Shown here piece after piece: positions 7,202 to 16,843 of a stretch of 64,000 nt of DNA. The stretch is from Hirschia sp964342355. GTDB taxonomy: Bacteria; Pseudomonadota; Alphaproteobacteria; Caulobacterales; Hyphomonadaceae. Position 1 is the stretch's first letter; each line of letters opens with the position of its first letter. The stretch lies in the NCBI GenBank assembly GCA_964342355.1, contig CAYFFG010000002.1, positions 204,670 to 268,669 on the forward strand, in the 5' to 3' direction. The notes under the pieces are model-generated. The model was not told the DNA's origin, did no database searches, and saw only the letters and a list, made by a program, of their open reading frames with translations. Made by a program: the position numbers and the translations under genes.

Positions 7202-9051
7202 TGGCTTATGTCCGCCCTCAAGACTGGCAGCCGCAAGGTATTGCGACGCTTGAACCGGCAGCGATGCAGGCGCTGGAACAGACAGCTCAAAGCGTATGTG
7301 TGACAGCCAGCGCCGGGGCCGGAAAAACTGAATTCTTAGCGCAAAAAGCGACCTATCTTTTGCAGACCGGACTGTGCCGCGCTCCGTACCGTATATTAGC
7401 GATCAGCTTTAAGCGTGACGCGGCGAAAAACCTGGCTGAACGCGTGCAGGAGCGATGTCCGGCAGATATGGCCCGCCGATTTGATTCCATGACGTTTGAT
7501 GCGTTTACAAAAACGCTCATCGACCGATTTGGGCCTGCCATCCCCGCACCCTACACCCCGTCGGCGAATTATCAGATTAGTTTTCCGCGCGCTGATGATT
7601 ACCGGGACTTCCTTGAGCGACAAGGGCGACGCAATCTAAATACACAATCTCTTTCCAAGCACATTTCTAATGCAAGACTTCCCGCCCATGCTGCAGGATT
7701 GGCCCCGCACTGGACACAGCTTGTCGAAGCCTGGTGGACCGAAGCTTACCGAGATCCGGCAGAAACGCGGCTCGCCTTTTCAATGGTCAATCGTCTGGCC
7801 GATTATCTACTCAGATCGCGCCCGCAAATCATTCGCGCATTGCGACAAACTTACCCCTTCGTGTTTCTTGACGAATTTCAGGACACGACCGAGGCCCAAT
7901 ATGAATTGTTACAGGCGGCGTTCATGGGCAGTACCGCGAAGCTCACAGCTGTCGGCGATGACAAGCAGCGCATTATGGGCTGGGCGGGCGCGATGCCGGA
8001 CGGGTTTGAGCGTTTGGCACGCGATTTCCACACGGTCCCGATAACACTATTGTCAAATTGGCGCTCGCATGAAGATTTGGTCGCCATTCAACACATTATC
8101 GCCCAGCGGATAGATGCCGACAGCCCGGCTCCGGAGGCCAAGGCTAATCGCAACATAGACGGTGATGTGTCTGCGATTTGGACTTATCCGACACGCGAGG
8201 CAGAAACTGCGGGCATGGCAAATTGGATTGGCCAGGAGATCGCAAGCGGCATTATTGAGCCGCATGAGGTTGCTCTCTTGGTGAGGATGCGGGCGGACAC
8301 GGTTGAACAAGAATTTGCGCCCGTTTTCGGGGCGCAAGGTCTCACCATTAGAAACGTCGCCCGACTGGTCGGCGGCGTGGCCATACAGGACATTCTAACC
8401 GAGGAATTTACCCGGTGCATCTTGCCCGTGCTTAGGCTCGGGGCCAGCACCAAAGCGCCTGACGCCTGGCAGGACGCAGTATCGGCGCAGTATAGTTTGC
8501 GAGGGGTCGAGGTAGACGATGATATCGCCGGAGAAACCATTCGCTCTGACCTTGAAACCTGTATTGGTGAATTGCGCGCGGCCATGGCAGCACCGCCCAC
8601 CCAAGAGAGCAGTGACCAGATTGTCGCCACCGCTTTGGACTTTATAGACGAAGTGGCTCTAAGACGCAGCGTGCCCGCCTATGGCCGCAATATCGACTAT
8701 GCGCGCATAAAAACGGGTTTCACAGCGTTGTTGCATGAGTGCGTCGCAGGCGCGCCGGATTGGAGCGCAGTGCTGGACCGGTTTATTGGCATTGGCCAAA
8801 TACCGCTTATGACCGTCCATAAAAGTAAAGGCCTTGAGTTTCACACCATGATATTCCTCGGTCTTGACGGACAGAGCTGGTGGAGCCTGCGGCCCAATTC
8901 CGAGGAAGAACTCAAATCATTTTTTGTCGCTTTCACGCGGGCCATGCAGCGAGCATTTTTTACGCGTTGTAATGCGCGTGGGGCGTCGATTGCCTGGCTC
9001 GAACAGCTGCTTCTCCCTGCCGGGGTTGCGACCATCAACGGTCCGGCTTAG
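7201..9051 (+). CDS. gajB: Gabija GajB: UvrD/PcrA-like helicase
   Basis: The 616-aa protein is a superfamily 1A helicase: Walker A TASAGAGKT (about 35-43), motif II FVFLDEFQDTTEAQ, motif III AVGDDKQRIMGWAG, motif V MTVHKSKGLEFH and motif VI FVAFTRAMQRAFF. GajB assembles with GajA into the Gabija complex. The start is GTG at 7201, sharing its G with the gajA stop, so translation is coupled. The gene ends 24 bases before a convergent gene. All motifs look intact, so the system should be functional. Confidence 0.85.
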   Translation: MAYVRPQDWQPQGIATLEPAAMQALEQTAQSVCVTASAGAGKTEFLAQKATYLLQTGLCRAPYRILAISFKRDAAKNLAERVQERCPADMARRFDSMTFDAFTKTLIDRFGPAIPAPYTPSANYQISFPRADDYRDFLERQGRRNLNTQSLSKHISNARLPAHAAGLAPHWTQLVEAWWTEAYRDPAETRLAFSMVNRLADYLLRSRPQIIRALRQTYPFVFLDEFQDTTEAQYELLQAAFMGSTAKLTAVGDDKQRIMGWAGAMPDGFERLARDFHTVPITLLSNWRSHEDLVAIQHIIAQRIDADSPAPEAKANRNIDGDVSAIWTYPTREAETAGMANWIGQEIASGIIEPHEVALLVRMRADTVEQEFAPVFGAQGLTIRNVARLVGGVAIQDILTEEFTRCILPVLRLGASTKAPDAWQDAVSAQYSLRGVEVDDDIAGETIRSDLETCIGELRAAMAAPPTQESSDQIVATALDFIDEVALRRSVPAYGRNIDYARIKTGFTALLHECVAGAPDWSAVLDRFIGIGQIPLMTVHKSKGLEFHTMIFLGLDGQSWWSLRPNSEEELKSFFVAFTRAMQRAFFTRCNARGASIAWLEQLLLPAGVATINGPA

Positions 9052-9075
9052 CGGGTCCGTAATAGCAAGCGGAAG

Positions 9076-9471
9076 TTAGGCCAAACCCAGCTCATCAATG
9101 GCTTGCTGAACAGTTGTGACGATGGCGCTCGCTTGTCTCAACCGGGCCGCTCCAGGATGGCCATTTTCAACTTCGTGAGATGCAAAAAATACGCTAAAAC
9201 CTTTCTCCAGCGCCATGGTGGCAAGGCCGATTTCATAGGTATTCACATCGGGCGCGATGATGAGCATTTGCCGCCATTTCGGTGTTTCCATCAAATCCCA
9301 AAGTTGCGGGTCTGTCCACGCGGGCTGATCGATATTTTCTATATCAAAACAGTCGATATGCGAGGCACGCAGAGTGTCCAGCATGTCCGTCAATTCGCGC
9401 GGAAAACCGGGCATTATGAACACGCCGACATCTTTGGGATCTAGGAGATTTCTGGGTCTTTCAAGTGACAT
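9076..9471 (-). CDS. Isochorismatase-like protein, degenerate active site
   Basis: The 131-aa protein ends with MLIIAPDVNTYEIGLATMAL and GFSVFFASHE..., resembling the nucleotide-binding half of isochorismatase-like cysteine hydrolases. The position of the usual catalytic Cys is occupied by residues around NTYEIG, so it is probably not a normal hydrolase. It is also shorter than the family norm (about 180-200 aa). AAGGAG precedes the ATG at 9471. It lies downstream of the desaturase-like gene on the same strand. The family call is tentative. Confidence 0.45.
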   Translation of the reverse strand: MSLERPRNLLDPKDVGVFIMPGFPRELTDMLDTLRASHIDCFDIENIDQPAWTDPQLWDLMETPKWRQMLIIAPDVNTYEIGLATMALEKGFSVFFASHEVENGHPGAARLRQASAIVTTVQQAIDELGLA

Positions 9472-9527
9472 AAAATTGCTCCTTTAGGCTTTATAGAGAT
9501 GTGGATTGAGGCAATGCTTACGTGACA

Positions 9528-10373
9528 TTAGGATTTCTCTTTCAATGGCTCTAATAGTTGCCCCCAATAATCGGATGGGTAATCCGCCCTATTCTCAATG
9601 CCAATCTTTCCCGAACGAACATTGCGACTCGACGAAAAATTCGCTGTGCCCAAGAGCACGTCCCAGATGGTGAGGAATAGGCCAAAATTAACATCGCCCT
9701 TTGACGACGACGCAATGTGATGATGGCGATGCACGGGGGCTACCGCCCATAAGTATCTCAGCCAGCCGATTTTCATATCAACATTTGAGTGTTGCAGCAG
9801 CAATTGGGTGGACACACAAAATGCACCAATGGCGGCAATTTCAGTAAGAATACCGAGTAATAACCATGGGAGCGTGCCTCCCAGTATTTCTATCAGTTGG
9901 TGAACAGGATGCTTAAGCAATCCGTTGAAGCCGTACATGCGTGTTACAGAATGATGCACGGCATGAAAGCGCCAAAGTAGATTCCAGCGATGACTCAAGA
10001 AGTGAACAAGCGTTATGCCTATGTCTAAAAGTATAATTGCAAGGCTGACCTGAATCCAAAGCGGTATATTTGTGGGCCAAATGGATGGCCATGGCACAAG
10101 TTTGGCCGCCAGCGGCATAAAGAGTAATAGTGAAATAATAGATGTCTCATTCACAACAGCATGAATGAAATCGCGGAGACGGTCCCCGTTTGGCTCGTTC
10201 CATACTTGTTCATATGGTAATAAATATTCAACGATGCGTGAGATGATAATGGCACTGACCAACAAAGGCGCGAGCCAATACAATCCTGCTCCTTGGCCCA
10301 CTAAATAAATGGCCGCGCTGACAAAAAAGAAAAAGAAAAAGGGTGCATATACCGCACGAACAAAAGCCGCCAT
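9528..10373 (-). CDS. Sterol desaturase / fatty acid hydroxylase family membrane enzyme
   Basis: The 281-aa protein has several membrane segments and the family's histidine boxes: HFLSHR (about 155-160), FHAVHHS (about 169-175) and VHRHHH (about 240-245). These bind a di-iron centre that oxidises lipid substrates at the membrane. GGAGAG precedes the ATG. It follows the broken AraC gene by 76 bases on the same strand and may be read through from the czc operon. Substrate cannot be told from sequence; bacterial members act on fatty acids, carotenoids or ether lipids. Confidence 0.8.
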   Translation of the reverse strand: MAAFVRAVYAPFFFFFFVSAAIYLVGQGAGLYWLAPLLVSAIIISRIVEYLLPYEQVWNEPNGDRLRDFIHAVVNETSIISLLLFMPLAAKLVPWPSIWPTNIPLWIQVSLAIILLDIGITLVHFLSHRWNLLWRFHAVHHSVTRMYGFNGLLKHPVHQLIEILGGTLPWLLLGILTEIAAIGAFCVSTQLLLQHSNVDMKIGWLRYLWAVAPVHRHHHIASSSKGDVNFGLFLTIWDVLLGTANFSSSRNVRSGKIGIENRADYPSDYWGQLLEPLKEKS

Positions 10374-10449
10374 TTAATCTCTCCACGCTAACGGGATTAG
10401 ATTTGGCCTATTCTTCGGAGGCCGTCTTGAACGTATCGCTTGGTCTGAC

Positions 10450-11175
10450 TCAAGCATGTACGCTAACCTCTATTCCGGCCAGTCCAAGCGACGGGGTTAC
10501 CCCGAACCATTCCACCATGCGCCTTGTAAAATGAGCCTGATCGCTGAAACCTGCCTGAGCAGCGATTTCTGCTAAGTTGGTCGTTTCGGTCAACGCTTTT
10601 GCTGCCTGCTGTATCTGAAGCCATTGCGTAAGTTTACTTGGTGGCACGCCATAATCTCTCACAGACAATGCCCTCAATCTGCTAGGCGACAGCCCCGTTG
10701 ATACCGATAACCCTTTGGGTGAAAAGTATTGGTCTGGGGTTCAGAGCGCAGCTGTTAATCGTGGGTCAGGAAGATCGTTTGAGTATCTAATATATTGCTT
10801 TGCCCATTGTTCCGCGTTGGTGACACTCTTGATTTCTATCAAGGATTTTGCAGCTGCTTTGGTGATCAACACATTATTGGATTGGCTAGAAGCGCGCCGC
10901 TTAATGAGCCAAGGATCAAAATAAACGGAACGGGTAGATCTGCCTATTGGGCCCAAAGTATGCTTTGTTTTCGAGGGAATATGTACAATATGGCCTTTGT
11001 CGGCCCGGATGCGTTCGTCGGTAGTCACGTTTATCGGACCGTCTGTGCCAATGGTAAACTGATCTGCAAGATGTGCATGAGAGCGGTTATCTCCCAGACG
11101 CGCATCTAGAACCGCCCATCCAAGGCCCACAATGAGCTGGCCTGACCAGGCTGTTTTAGCCTCCTGCCTAGACAT
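10450..11175 (-). pseudogene. AraC-family regulator interrupted by an in-frame TGA
   Basis: Translation from ATG 11175 gives a cupin-like sensor domain (FTIGTDGP..., DKGHIVHIPSKTKHT) and stops at TGA 10741-10743. The frame continues without any shift into TPDQYFSPKGLSVSTGLSPS and a typical AraC double helix-turn-helix (IAAQAGFSDQAHFTRRM), ending at 10450. One base change (for example CGA to TGA) would explain the break. The ATG overlaps the end of czcA by eight bases, so it was the last regulator gene of the czc operon. The product now would be a 144-aa sensor domain without DNA binding. Confidence 0.8.
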
Positions 11176-14100
11176 GTTGTGTTTCTATAAGAGACTGATG
11201 GCCGTCGGGTTTGGGCGCAAACCAGCGATGAAGCGCTGGCATGACAAGTAGCGTTAGCACAGTCGAAGAGACGAGACCCCCGATAACCACGGTTGCCAAG
11301 GGTCTTTGAACTTCCGCGCCAACACCCGTCGCAAACAATAAGGGCGCAAGACCAAGAGCGGTGGTTATGGCCGTCATCAGGACGGGTCTCGCCCGTAAGC
11401 GCGCGGCTTCAAGAGCAAGAGCATTCCTGTCACGGCCTGCGCGAGCAAAGTCATCCATAAAGCTGACAAGCACCATGCCATTACCTAGTGCGATACCAAA
11501 TAGAGCGATAAAGCCGACCGTGGCAGGCACAGAAACGGGCAGACCGGTTAGCCAGAGTGCTAACGCCCCGCCTGTTAAAGCCAGAGGAATATTGAATAGA
11601 ATGAGAATGGCTGATTTGACCCGGCCAAATGTCATCAGCAGGATCAGAAATACAATGGCGAGTGTGATCGGAATAACGACAGCAAATCTTGCATTTGCTT
11701 GTTGCTGAAGCTCGAACTGACCGCCCCAAACGAGCCGATATCCGGGTGCTAATTGTAATTCAGCGTCGGTCAGGGCCTGAGCCTCGGCGACGAAACTCCC
11801 AATATCTCGGCCGCGAACATTTGCTTGCACGGCAATAAAGCGCTGACCATCTTCACGGGTTATCTGACGTGGACCTATTACGGTTTCGATGTTTGCAACC
11901 TCGCGAAGCGGTATCAGCGCACCATCTTCTGATTTCAACAGGATGCGCCCAATCGCTTCGGGATTTGACCGGGACTTTTCGTTCAACCGAACGATGATTG
12001 GGAATTGCCGAACGCCTTCAAAAAGAGCGCCGGCTTCGGCGCCGCCAACAGATGTCCGAAGAACCTCTAGGGCCTGTCTGATGTCGATACCGTAACGTCC
12101 TAAGGCACTTCGATCGACAGTAACTTTTAGCTCGGGAGCTCCGGTTAACTGTTCTGCTTGTACATCGGACGCCCCCGGAACCCTACGCAGCAATTGCTGG
12201 AGATCATTGGCTGATTGGATGAGTTGATCTGAATCTGGGCCAAAAATTTTAATGGCGAGTTCTGCGCGTGTGCCTGTCATCAACTCATCTACCGCCATGG
12301 CAATGGGCTGACCAACATTGGCAAGAATGCCGGGGTAATCCTCTAAAAACTCAGAGAGCTCATATCGGAACGTCTCAGGAGACATACCCGCCCGCCATTC
12401 CGACTTCGGCTTTATCGACAAAAATATCTCAGCGCTGTTGGTCGGGTCTGTCATGGCCCCCACTTCGCCGCGACCAACACGGGTCACGATTGATTCGATT
12501 TCAGGAAACGTACTGGCCAAGTGCGATTCAATGCGCGTGACAGTCGCTTCAGCTTGCGTGAGCGAAATCGAAGGCGCCATGGTCACGCGCAACAAGATGT
12601 CGCCTTCTTCGAGTTCCGGTGTGAATTCCGAACCGAGTTGTGACCCGGCAAACACTCCTGAAAGCAAGAGCATGCTGGCGAGCACAACCGCACCGGCGCG
12701 AAAACGGATAAAAAAGCCAGCGCAGACCGTTATCAGCCTTGTCATCGTGCTATCTTTTTTCTCGGCCGATTTGGCTGGGCGCATCACACCGAAGGCTACA
12801 GCCGGGGCAATCAGGGCCGCGTAAATCAATGATCCCGTCATGGCGAGCGCAGCAGATGCCGCAAGAGGCCGGAAGGTTTTACCCTCGACCCCCTGAAGCG
12901 CAAATAGGGGTAAGAAAACAACAATCACCACAATGACAGCGGCAATCAGCGGCGCAATCACCTCTGCGGTTGACCGTGCAACGACGTCCCGCCGGGTCTC
13001 ATCTGGGTCTGATTTCAGACCTCTATCCACGTTCTCAGCAATGACGATAGCGCCATCGACCATCATGCCAATTGCGATAGCAACGCCGCCGAGTGACATA
13101 AGGTTGGCTCCGATGCCAAGGACATTCATGGCGACAAAAGCAAAGCCGACTGAGAATGGGATCGACATGACAACAACAAGAGATGGACGCCATCCGCCCA
13201 AAAATACGAAAACGACAATCGCAACGAGAATTGCGCCCTGCCAGAGCGCAGTTGTCACCGTGGATGCGGCCTTATTCACAAGTGTGCCTTGGTCATAATA
13301 GGGTATGGCCCGCACACCTTCTGGGAGAGTGGTATTGATTTCGTCGAAGCGGGTTTTTACGCGCGAAACCACATCCGATGTATTGGTGCCGTAAAGTTTG
13401 AGCACCATACCGGCAACGACTTCGCCTTCACCGTTTGATGTTGCCAACCCTTGGCGCACACCTCCGCCAATTCGTACATCACCAATGTCGCGCATTCGCA
13501 CGGGTCGACCATCAGTAGTTTTTATGGTTATGGCTGCAAGATCTTCAACGCTGCGGGCCAGACCAATACCGCGCACCGTAAATTGTTCATCCGCGAGTTC
13601 AATAAACTGAGCGCCTAGCGTATGGTTGCCACGCTCAAGCGCTTCCGACACTTCATTGATCTGAATGTCGTAAGATTGCATCGCTTCCGGGTCGATGAGA
13701 ACCTGAAATTGCTTCTCATATCCCCCAAGAGACAAAACTTCGGTCACGCCTGTGACAGTTTGGAGTTGGTATTTGACGATCCAGTCTTGTATTTCGCGCA
13801 TTTCAACCAAACTGCGCGTGCCGGTATCGTCGACCAGTTTGTAGTAAAGAATGATACCAAGACCTGTCGAGATGGGCCCCATTTGGGGCTCACCATAGCC
13901 TGCGGGGATAGCATCGCGCGCCTGCGCCAGACGTTCGCCAACAACTTGCCGGGCAAAATAGACATCGGTACCGTCTTCAAAATAGATATTGACGACGGAC
14001 AGCCCAAAATTTGACACCGAGCGCATATGATCAATTTTCGGAAGACCTGCCATAGACGCTTCGATGGGATAGGTAACATAGCGCTCGACTTCTTCTGGTC

Positions 14101-14266
14101 CAAGACCGTCAGTTTCAGTAAAGACTTGAACCAGTGCGGGCGTAACATCCGGGAAGGCATCAACAGGCAGAGCGCGAAATGCGAACACTCCGCTAATTGT
14201 CATGGCAATGGCGAAAATGGCGGCGAGCAATCGTCCACCCGCAATACGGTGCATAAAATTATTCAT
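11168..14266 (-). CDS. czcA: Heavy-metal RND efflux pump, CzcA/CusA family (copy 1)
   Basis: The protein (1032 aa) is an inner-membrane proton-driven pump of the HME-RND family with the usual twelve-TM plan and two large periplasmic loops. The TM4 motif reads AIGMMVDGAIVIAEN: it keeps the second Asp and the Glu of the proton relay but lacks the first Asp of classical CzcA (DFGxxxDGAxxxxEN). ATG 14266 is preferred over an upstream TTG because AGGA lies nine bases before it. The gene follows czcB by 17 bases and overlaps the AraC pseudogene. Zn/Cd/Pb-like metals are inferred from the adjoining MerR; the exact ion is uncertain. Confidence 0.9.
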   Translation of the reverse strand: MNNFMHRIAGGRLLAAIFAIAMTISGVFAFRALPVDAFPDVTPALVQVFTETDGLGPEEVERYVTYPIEASMAGLPKIDHMRSVSNFGLSVVNIYFEDGTDVYFARQVVGERLAQARDAIPAGYGEPQMGPISTGLGIILYYKLVDDTGTRSLVEMREIQDWIVKYQLQTVTGVTEVLSLGGYEKQFQVLIDPEAMQSYDIQINEVSEALERGNHTLGAQFIELADEQFTVRGIGLARSVEDLAAITIKTTDGRPVRMRDIGDVRIGGGVRQGLATSNGEGEVVAGMVLKLYGTNTSDVVSRVKTRFDEINTTLPEGVRAIPYYDQGTLVNKAASTVTTALWQGAILVAIVVFVFLGGWRPSLVVVMSIPFSVGFAFVAMNVLGIGANLMSLGGVAIAIGMMVDGAIVIAENVDRGLKSDPDETRRDVVARSTAEVIAPLIAAVIVVIVVFLPLFALQGVEGKTFRPLAASAALAMTGSLIYAALIAPAVAFGVMRPAKSAEKKDSTMTRLITVCAGFFIRFRAGAVVLASMLLLSGVFAGSQLGSEFTPELEEGDILLRVTMAPSISLTQAEATVTRIESHLASTFPEIESIVTRVGRGEVGAMTDPTNSAEIFLSIKPKSEWRAGMSPETFRYELSEFLEDYPGILANVGQPIAMAVDELMTGTRAELAIKIFGPDSDQLIQSANDLQQLLRRVPGASDVQAEQLTGAPELKVTVDRSALGRYGIDIRQALEVLRTSVGGAEAGALFEGVRQFPIIVRLNEKSRSNPEAIGRILLKSEDGALIPLREVANIETVIGPRQITREDGQRFIAVQANVRGRDIGSFVAEAQALTDAELQLAPGYRLVWGGQFELQQQANARFAVVIPITLAIVFLILLMTFGRVKSAILILFNIPLALTGGALALWLTGLPVSVPATVGFIALFGIALGNGMVLVSFMDDFARAGRDRNALALEAARLRARPVLMTAITTALGLAPLLFATGVGAEVQRPLATVVIGGLVSSTVLTLLVMPALHRWFAPKPDGHQSLIETQHV

Positions 14267-14283
14267 AATCAATGATCCTGTAA

Positions 14284-15483
14284 CTAGTCGTCGTCGGCGC
14301 CGAAGGAGTCTTTTTCGAGCTGCGATTTGAGCGTGAACGCGCCCTCAGCTACATAGCTTTCGCCGTTTTCCAGTCCCCGAAGGATGCTGATATAGCCGTC
14401 TTGTTCCAGACCTGTGACGACGGGCTTGGGCGCGAAGCCATCTTCGGTTGGAACAAATATCGACGGCGTGGCATTCACAGTCTGAACAGCGTTGATTGGA
14501 ACCCGAACGAGGGTCTCGCCTTCACCAAGTTCGATCTTTGCCCGGATAAATGACCCCGGTCGCAAGCGGCCATTGGCATTATCAACTATCACGCGGGCCG
14601 TCGCCGTTCGCGACGATTGATCCACAATCGGTGATATAAAGGCAATTTCTGACTGGGCGATTGTCTCGTCATCATCAGTGATCAAGTTGACTTTTGTCCC
14701 CTCATCAAGACGGGAAAGATCTTGCTTGAAAACCGCAATATCCACCCAGACAACGCCGTCATCGACAATCGTAAATAAAGGCTCAGCTGATGTATCATCT
14801 GTATTGACGGCAGCTCCCAAGCTTACGGATCGTTGAACGATTGTTCCCGCGAGAGGGGACGTGACAACGAAATTTGCACCGCTATTGTCTGAGCTGATTT
14901 GCGCGGGGCTCAAGCCAAGCGTTTGTAACTTGCCCTTGATGGCCTGTAGATTGGCGTTTGCCGCGGATACACCCGCTCGCGCAGCGAGGAGGTCAGCTTC
15001 CGAGGTTATTTTATCCGTCCAAAGACGTTCCTCCCTTTTAAGCGTGGTTTGCGCCAAATCGGTCGCGGCTCTTGCGGATATAAGGTCTGATTTTAAGTCA
15101 GCGAGTTCACGACTGGCGATTAAAGCCAGTCTCTGACCGCGCGTGACATCGTCACCCTCTGTTGCATATAATTTGCGAACAATACCGCCAATTTGAGGAG
15201 AGATTTGAGCCACACGGTCGGCGTCGAACCGGACTTCTGCAGGCAGGTTAAGCCGATCTCCCACCCGCCCCGTTTGGGCAATTTCGACCCTGATTCCTGC
15301 TGCCTCAGCAGCTATGTCGCTCAAGCTGATAACGCCGCGATCGTCATCTTCATCCTCAGCGTCTTCATGAGCGGTAGAATTTTGATTTTCTGCACGATCA
15401 ACTGATGTTAGCTCATTGCTGCACGCTGTCAGCATGAGAGTGCCAAATGCAACGATCCAAAATATTTTCCAATAAGACGTCAT
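14284..15483 (-). CDS. czcB: RND periplasmic adaptor, CzcB-like lipoprotein (copy 1)
   Basis: The membrane-fusion protein (399 aa) starts at ATG 15483, five bases after the czcC stop and behind GGAG. Its signal sequence ends in the lipobox LTAC (about residue 21), so it is lipid-anchored in the periplasm. A short acidic stretch (EDEDDD) follows. Then come the lipoyl-like and coiled-coil hairpin (AARAATDLAQTTLKREE... region, about 120-190) and beta-barrel domains of HlyD-type adaptors. It joins CzcA to CzcC. An upstream in-frame extension would overlap czcC and destroy the signal peptide. Confidence 0.88.
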   Translation of the reverse strand: MTSYWKIFWIVAFGTLMLTACSNELTSVDRAENQNSTAHEDAEDEDDDRGVISLSDIAAEAAGIRVEIAQTGRVGDRLNLPAEVRFDADRVAQISPQIGGIVRKLYATEGDDVTRGQRLALIASRELADLKSDLISARAATDLAQTTLKREERLWTDKITSEADLLAARAGVSAANANLQAIKGKLQTLGLSPAQISSDNSGANFVVTSPLAGTIVQRSVSLGAAVNTDDTSAEPLFTIVDDGVVWVDIAVFKQDLSRLDEGTKVNLITDDDETIAQSEIAFISPIVDQSSRTATARVIVDNANGRLRPGSFIRAKIELGEGETLVRVPINAVQTVNATPSIFVPTEDGFAPKPVVTGLEQDGYISILRGLENGESYVAEGAFTLKSQLEKDSFGADDD

Positions 15484-15487
15484 AAAT

Positions 15488-16783
15488 TTATTCTCCAGAA
15501 AAGGGAGCGGCACCGATAAGGCTTTTCAGGCGCGCTGTTTCAACACGAAGCGAGTGTTTCGCATTCAGAACTGAGCGTTGGGCCTCAAGCAAAGCGTTGC
15601 GCGCATCGAAGGTCGTCGTCAGATCAAACTTACCGGCAGCATATCCTTGGGTGGACGCTTCATAGGCAGCAACGGCGCTGGGCAAGACTGTGTCTTCAAG
15701 AATGGTGAGGCGTTGGCGAGCGCTTGTGACGGCCGCGACCGCGCTGCGCTGGCGTGCCCGTAAACGAGCTTCAACGGCGACCTTATTGATTTGACCGGCC
15801 TTGGCCCGAATTTCAGCTGCGCGGGTCGCCCCCCGATTGCGATCAAATAAAGGCAGTGGAACAGACACGCCCGCGACAAGCGCGCTGTCACCTGTGCTTT
15901 CAAATCGCCGAAAACCAGCCGAAACAGTAATGTCCGGGATAGCAGCGGTGCGTTCAACATCAATGGCCGCCCGCAAGGCATTTTCCGATGCCGAAGCACG
16001 ATCTAATTCCGGATGTGTAAATTGTGTCTCGCCCATGAGCATCGCATCGGTGACCGGGTCTCGTGCCTCCGCAAGACGGAACAATGGGTTCGGCTCACCC
16101 CAGAGTGATGCCAACTCATAACGTCGCTCTTCGACCAAGCCTGTCGCAAAACTTGCTGAGGCCTGGGCAGTGGCCGCTGCACTTTCAGCTCTGATCTGCT
16201 CGGGTGGCGGCGCGGCGCCGGCTGCGACGCGTTTGCGAACGGTGTCTGCCAATTGTTCCGCAGTTTCGGCCGCAGTGTCGAGCAGCGCCGCATCGTTCAG
16301 CGCATGAACATAACCGTAAAAGAGAATAGCGCCTTGCAGTTCTGTTTCGCGCAGAATAACCGCGCACTCGGCGGATGCGAGAGCGGTCAAGGCGCGCGCA
16401 GAGGTCTGGGCGCGTTGACGTTTACCACCGAGCCGGAGCGTTTGCTCAAGGCCAAGGGTTGTTTCTGCTTCATTAAACCCGCTCAAAGCACCGCTTCCGG
16501 CAAATTCTTCGAGTTCTATTGAGAGTACCGGATTTAGTGGGCGTCCTGCTTGCTCTGCGTCTGCTGCACGCGCCATTATTTCAAGGCTCGCAGCGCGCGT
16601 TTCTGGCGAGGCACGACGTATTTCGTGCAATACGGCGGCAATGGTCAGCGGCGCATCCGCGCCCAAAGATGATGCCCCGTCATAGTCATATTGGCTATTT
16701 TTTTCACAGGGTCCCGCTTGAGACTGAGCCTGAGCAGGCAGATAGAGAGCCAAAAGCAGTGTGGCCCAAAGAAATTGTTTCAT
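15488..16783 (-). CDS. czcC: Outer-membrane efflux channel, CzcC/TolC family (copy 1)
   Basis: The channel protein (431 aa) has a clear signal peptide (MKQFLWATLLLALYLPAQAQ) when started at ATG 16783, with GAGGAC upstream. Two TolC-type repeats follow, rich in Ala/Glu/Arg helices, and conserved segments such as VSVPLPLFDRNRGATRAAE (about 300-320). It exports metals across the outer membrane with CzcA and CzcB. Its stop lies five bases before the czcB ATG. A closely similar paralogue sits at 27599-28891. Confidence 0.88.
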   Translation of the reverse strand: MKQFLWATLLLALYLPAQAQSQAGPCEKNSQYDYDGASSLGADAPLTIAAVLHEIRRASPETRAASLEIMARAADAEQAGRPLNPVLSIELEEFAGSGALSGFNEAETTLGLEQTLRLGGKRQRAQTSARALTALASAECAVILRETELQGAILFYGYVHALNDAALLDTAAETAEQLADTVRKRVAAGAAPPPEQIRAESAAATAQASASFATGLVEERRYELASLWGEPNPLFRLAEARDPVTDAMLMGETQFTHPELDRASASENALRAAIDVERTAAIPDITVSAGFRRFESTGDSALVAGVSVPLPLFDRNRGATRAAEIRAKAGQINKVAVEARLRARQRSAVAAVTSARQRLTILEDTVLPSAVAAYEASTQGYAAGKFDLTTTFDARNALLEAQRSVLNAKHSLRVETARLKSLIGAAPFSGE

Positions 16784-16843
16784 TGATAGTGTCCTCGATT
16801 TGACAGGTCGTGCAGAAATGGCTCCGTAATTGGAGCGCACCGG

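Noticed and set aside
10738..10746. Selenocysteine reading of the TGA in the AraC gene
   Set aside because: AraC proteins are not selenoproteins, the position is not catalytic and no suitable hairpin follows the codon.
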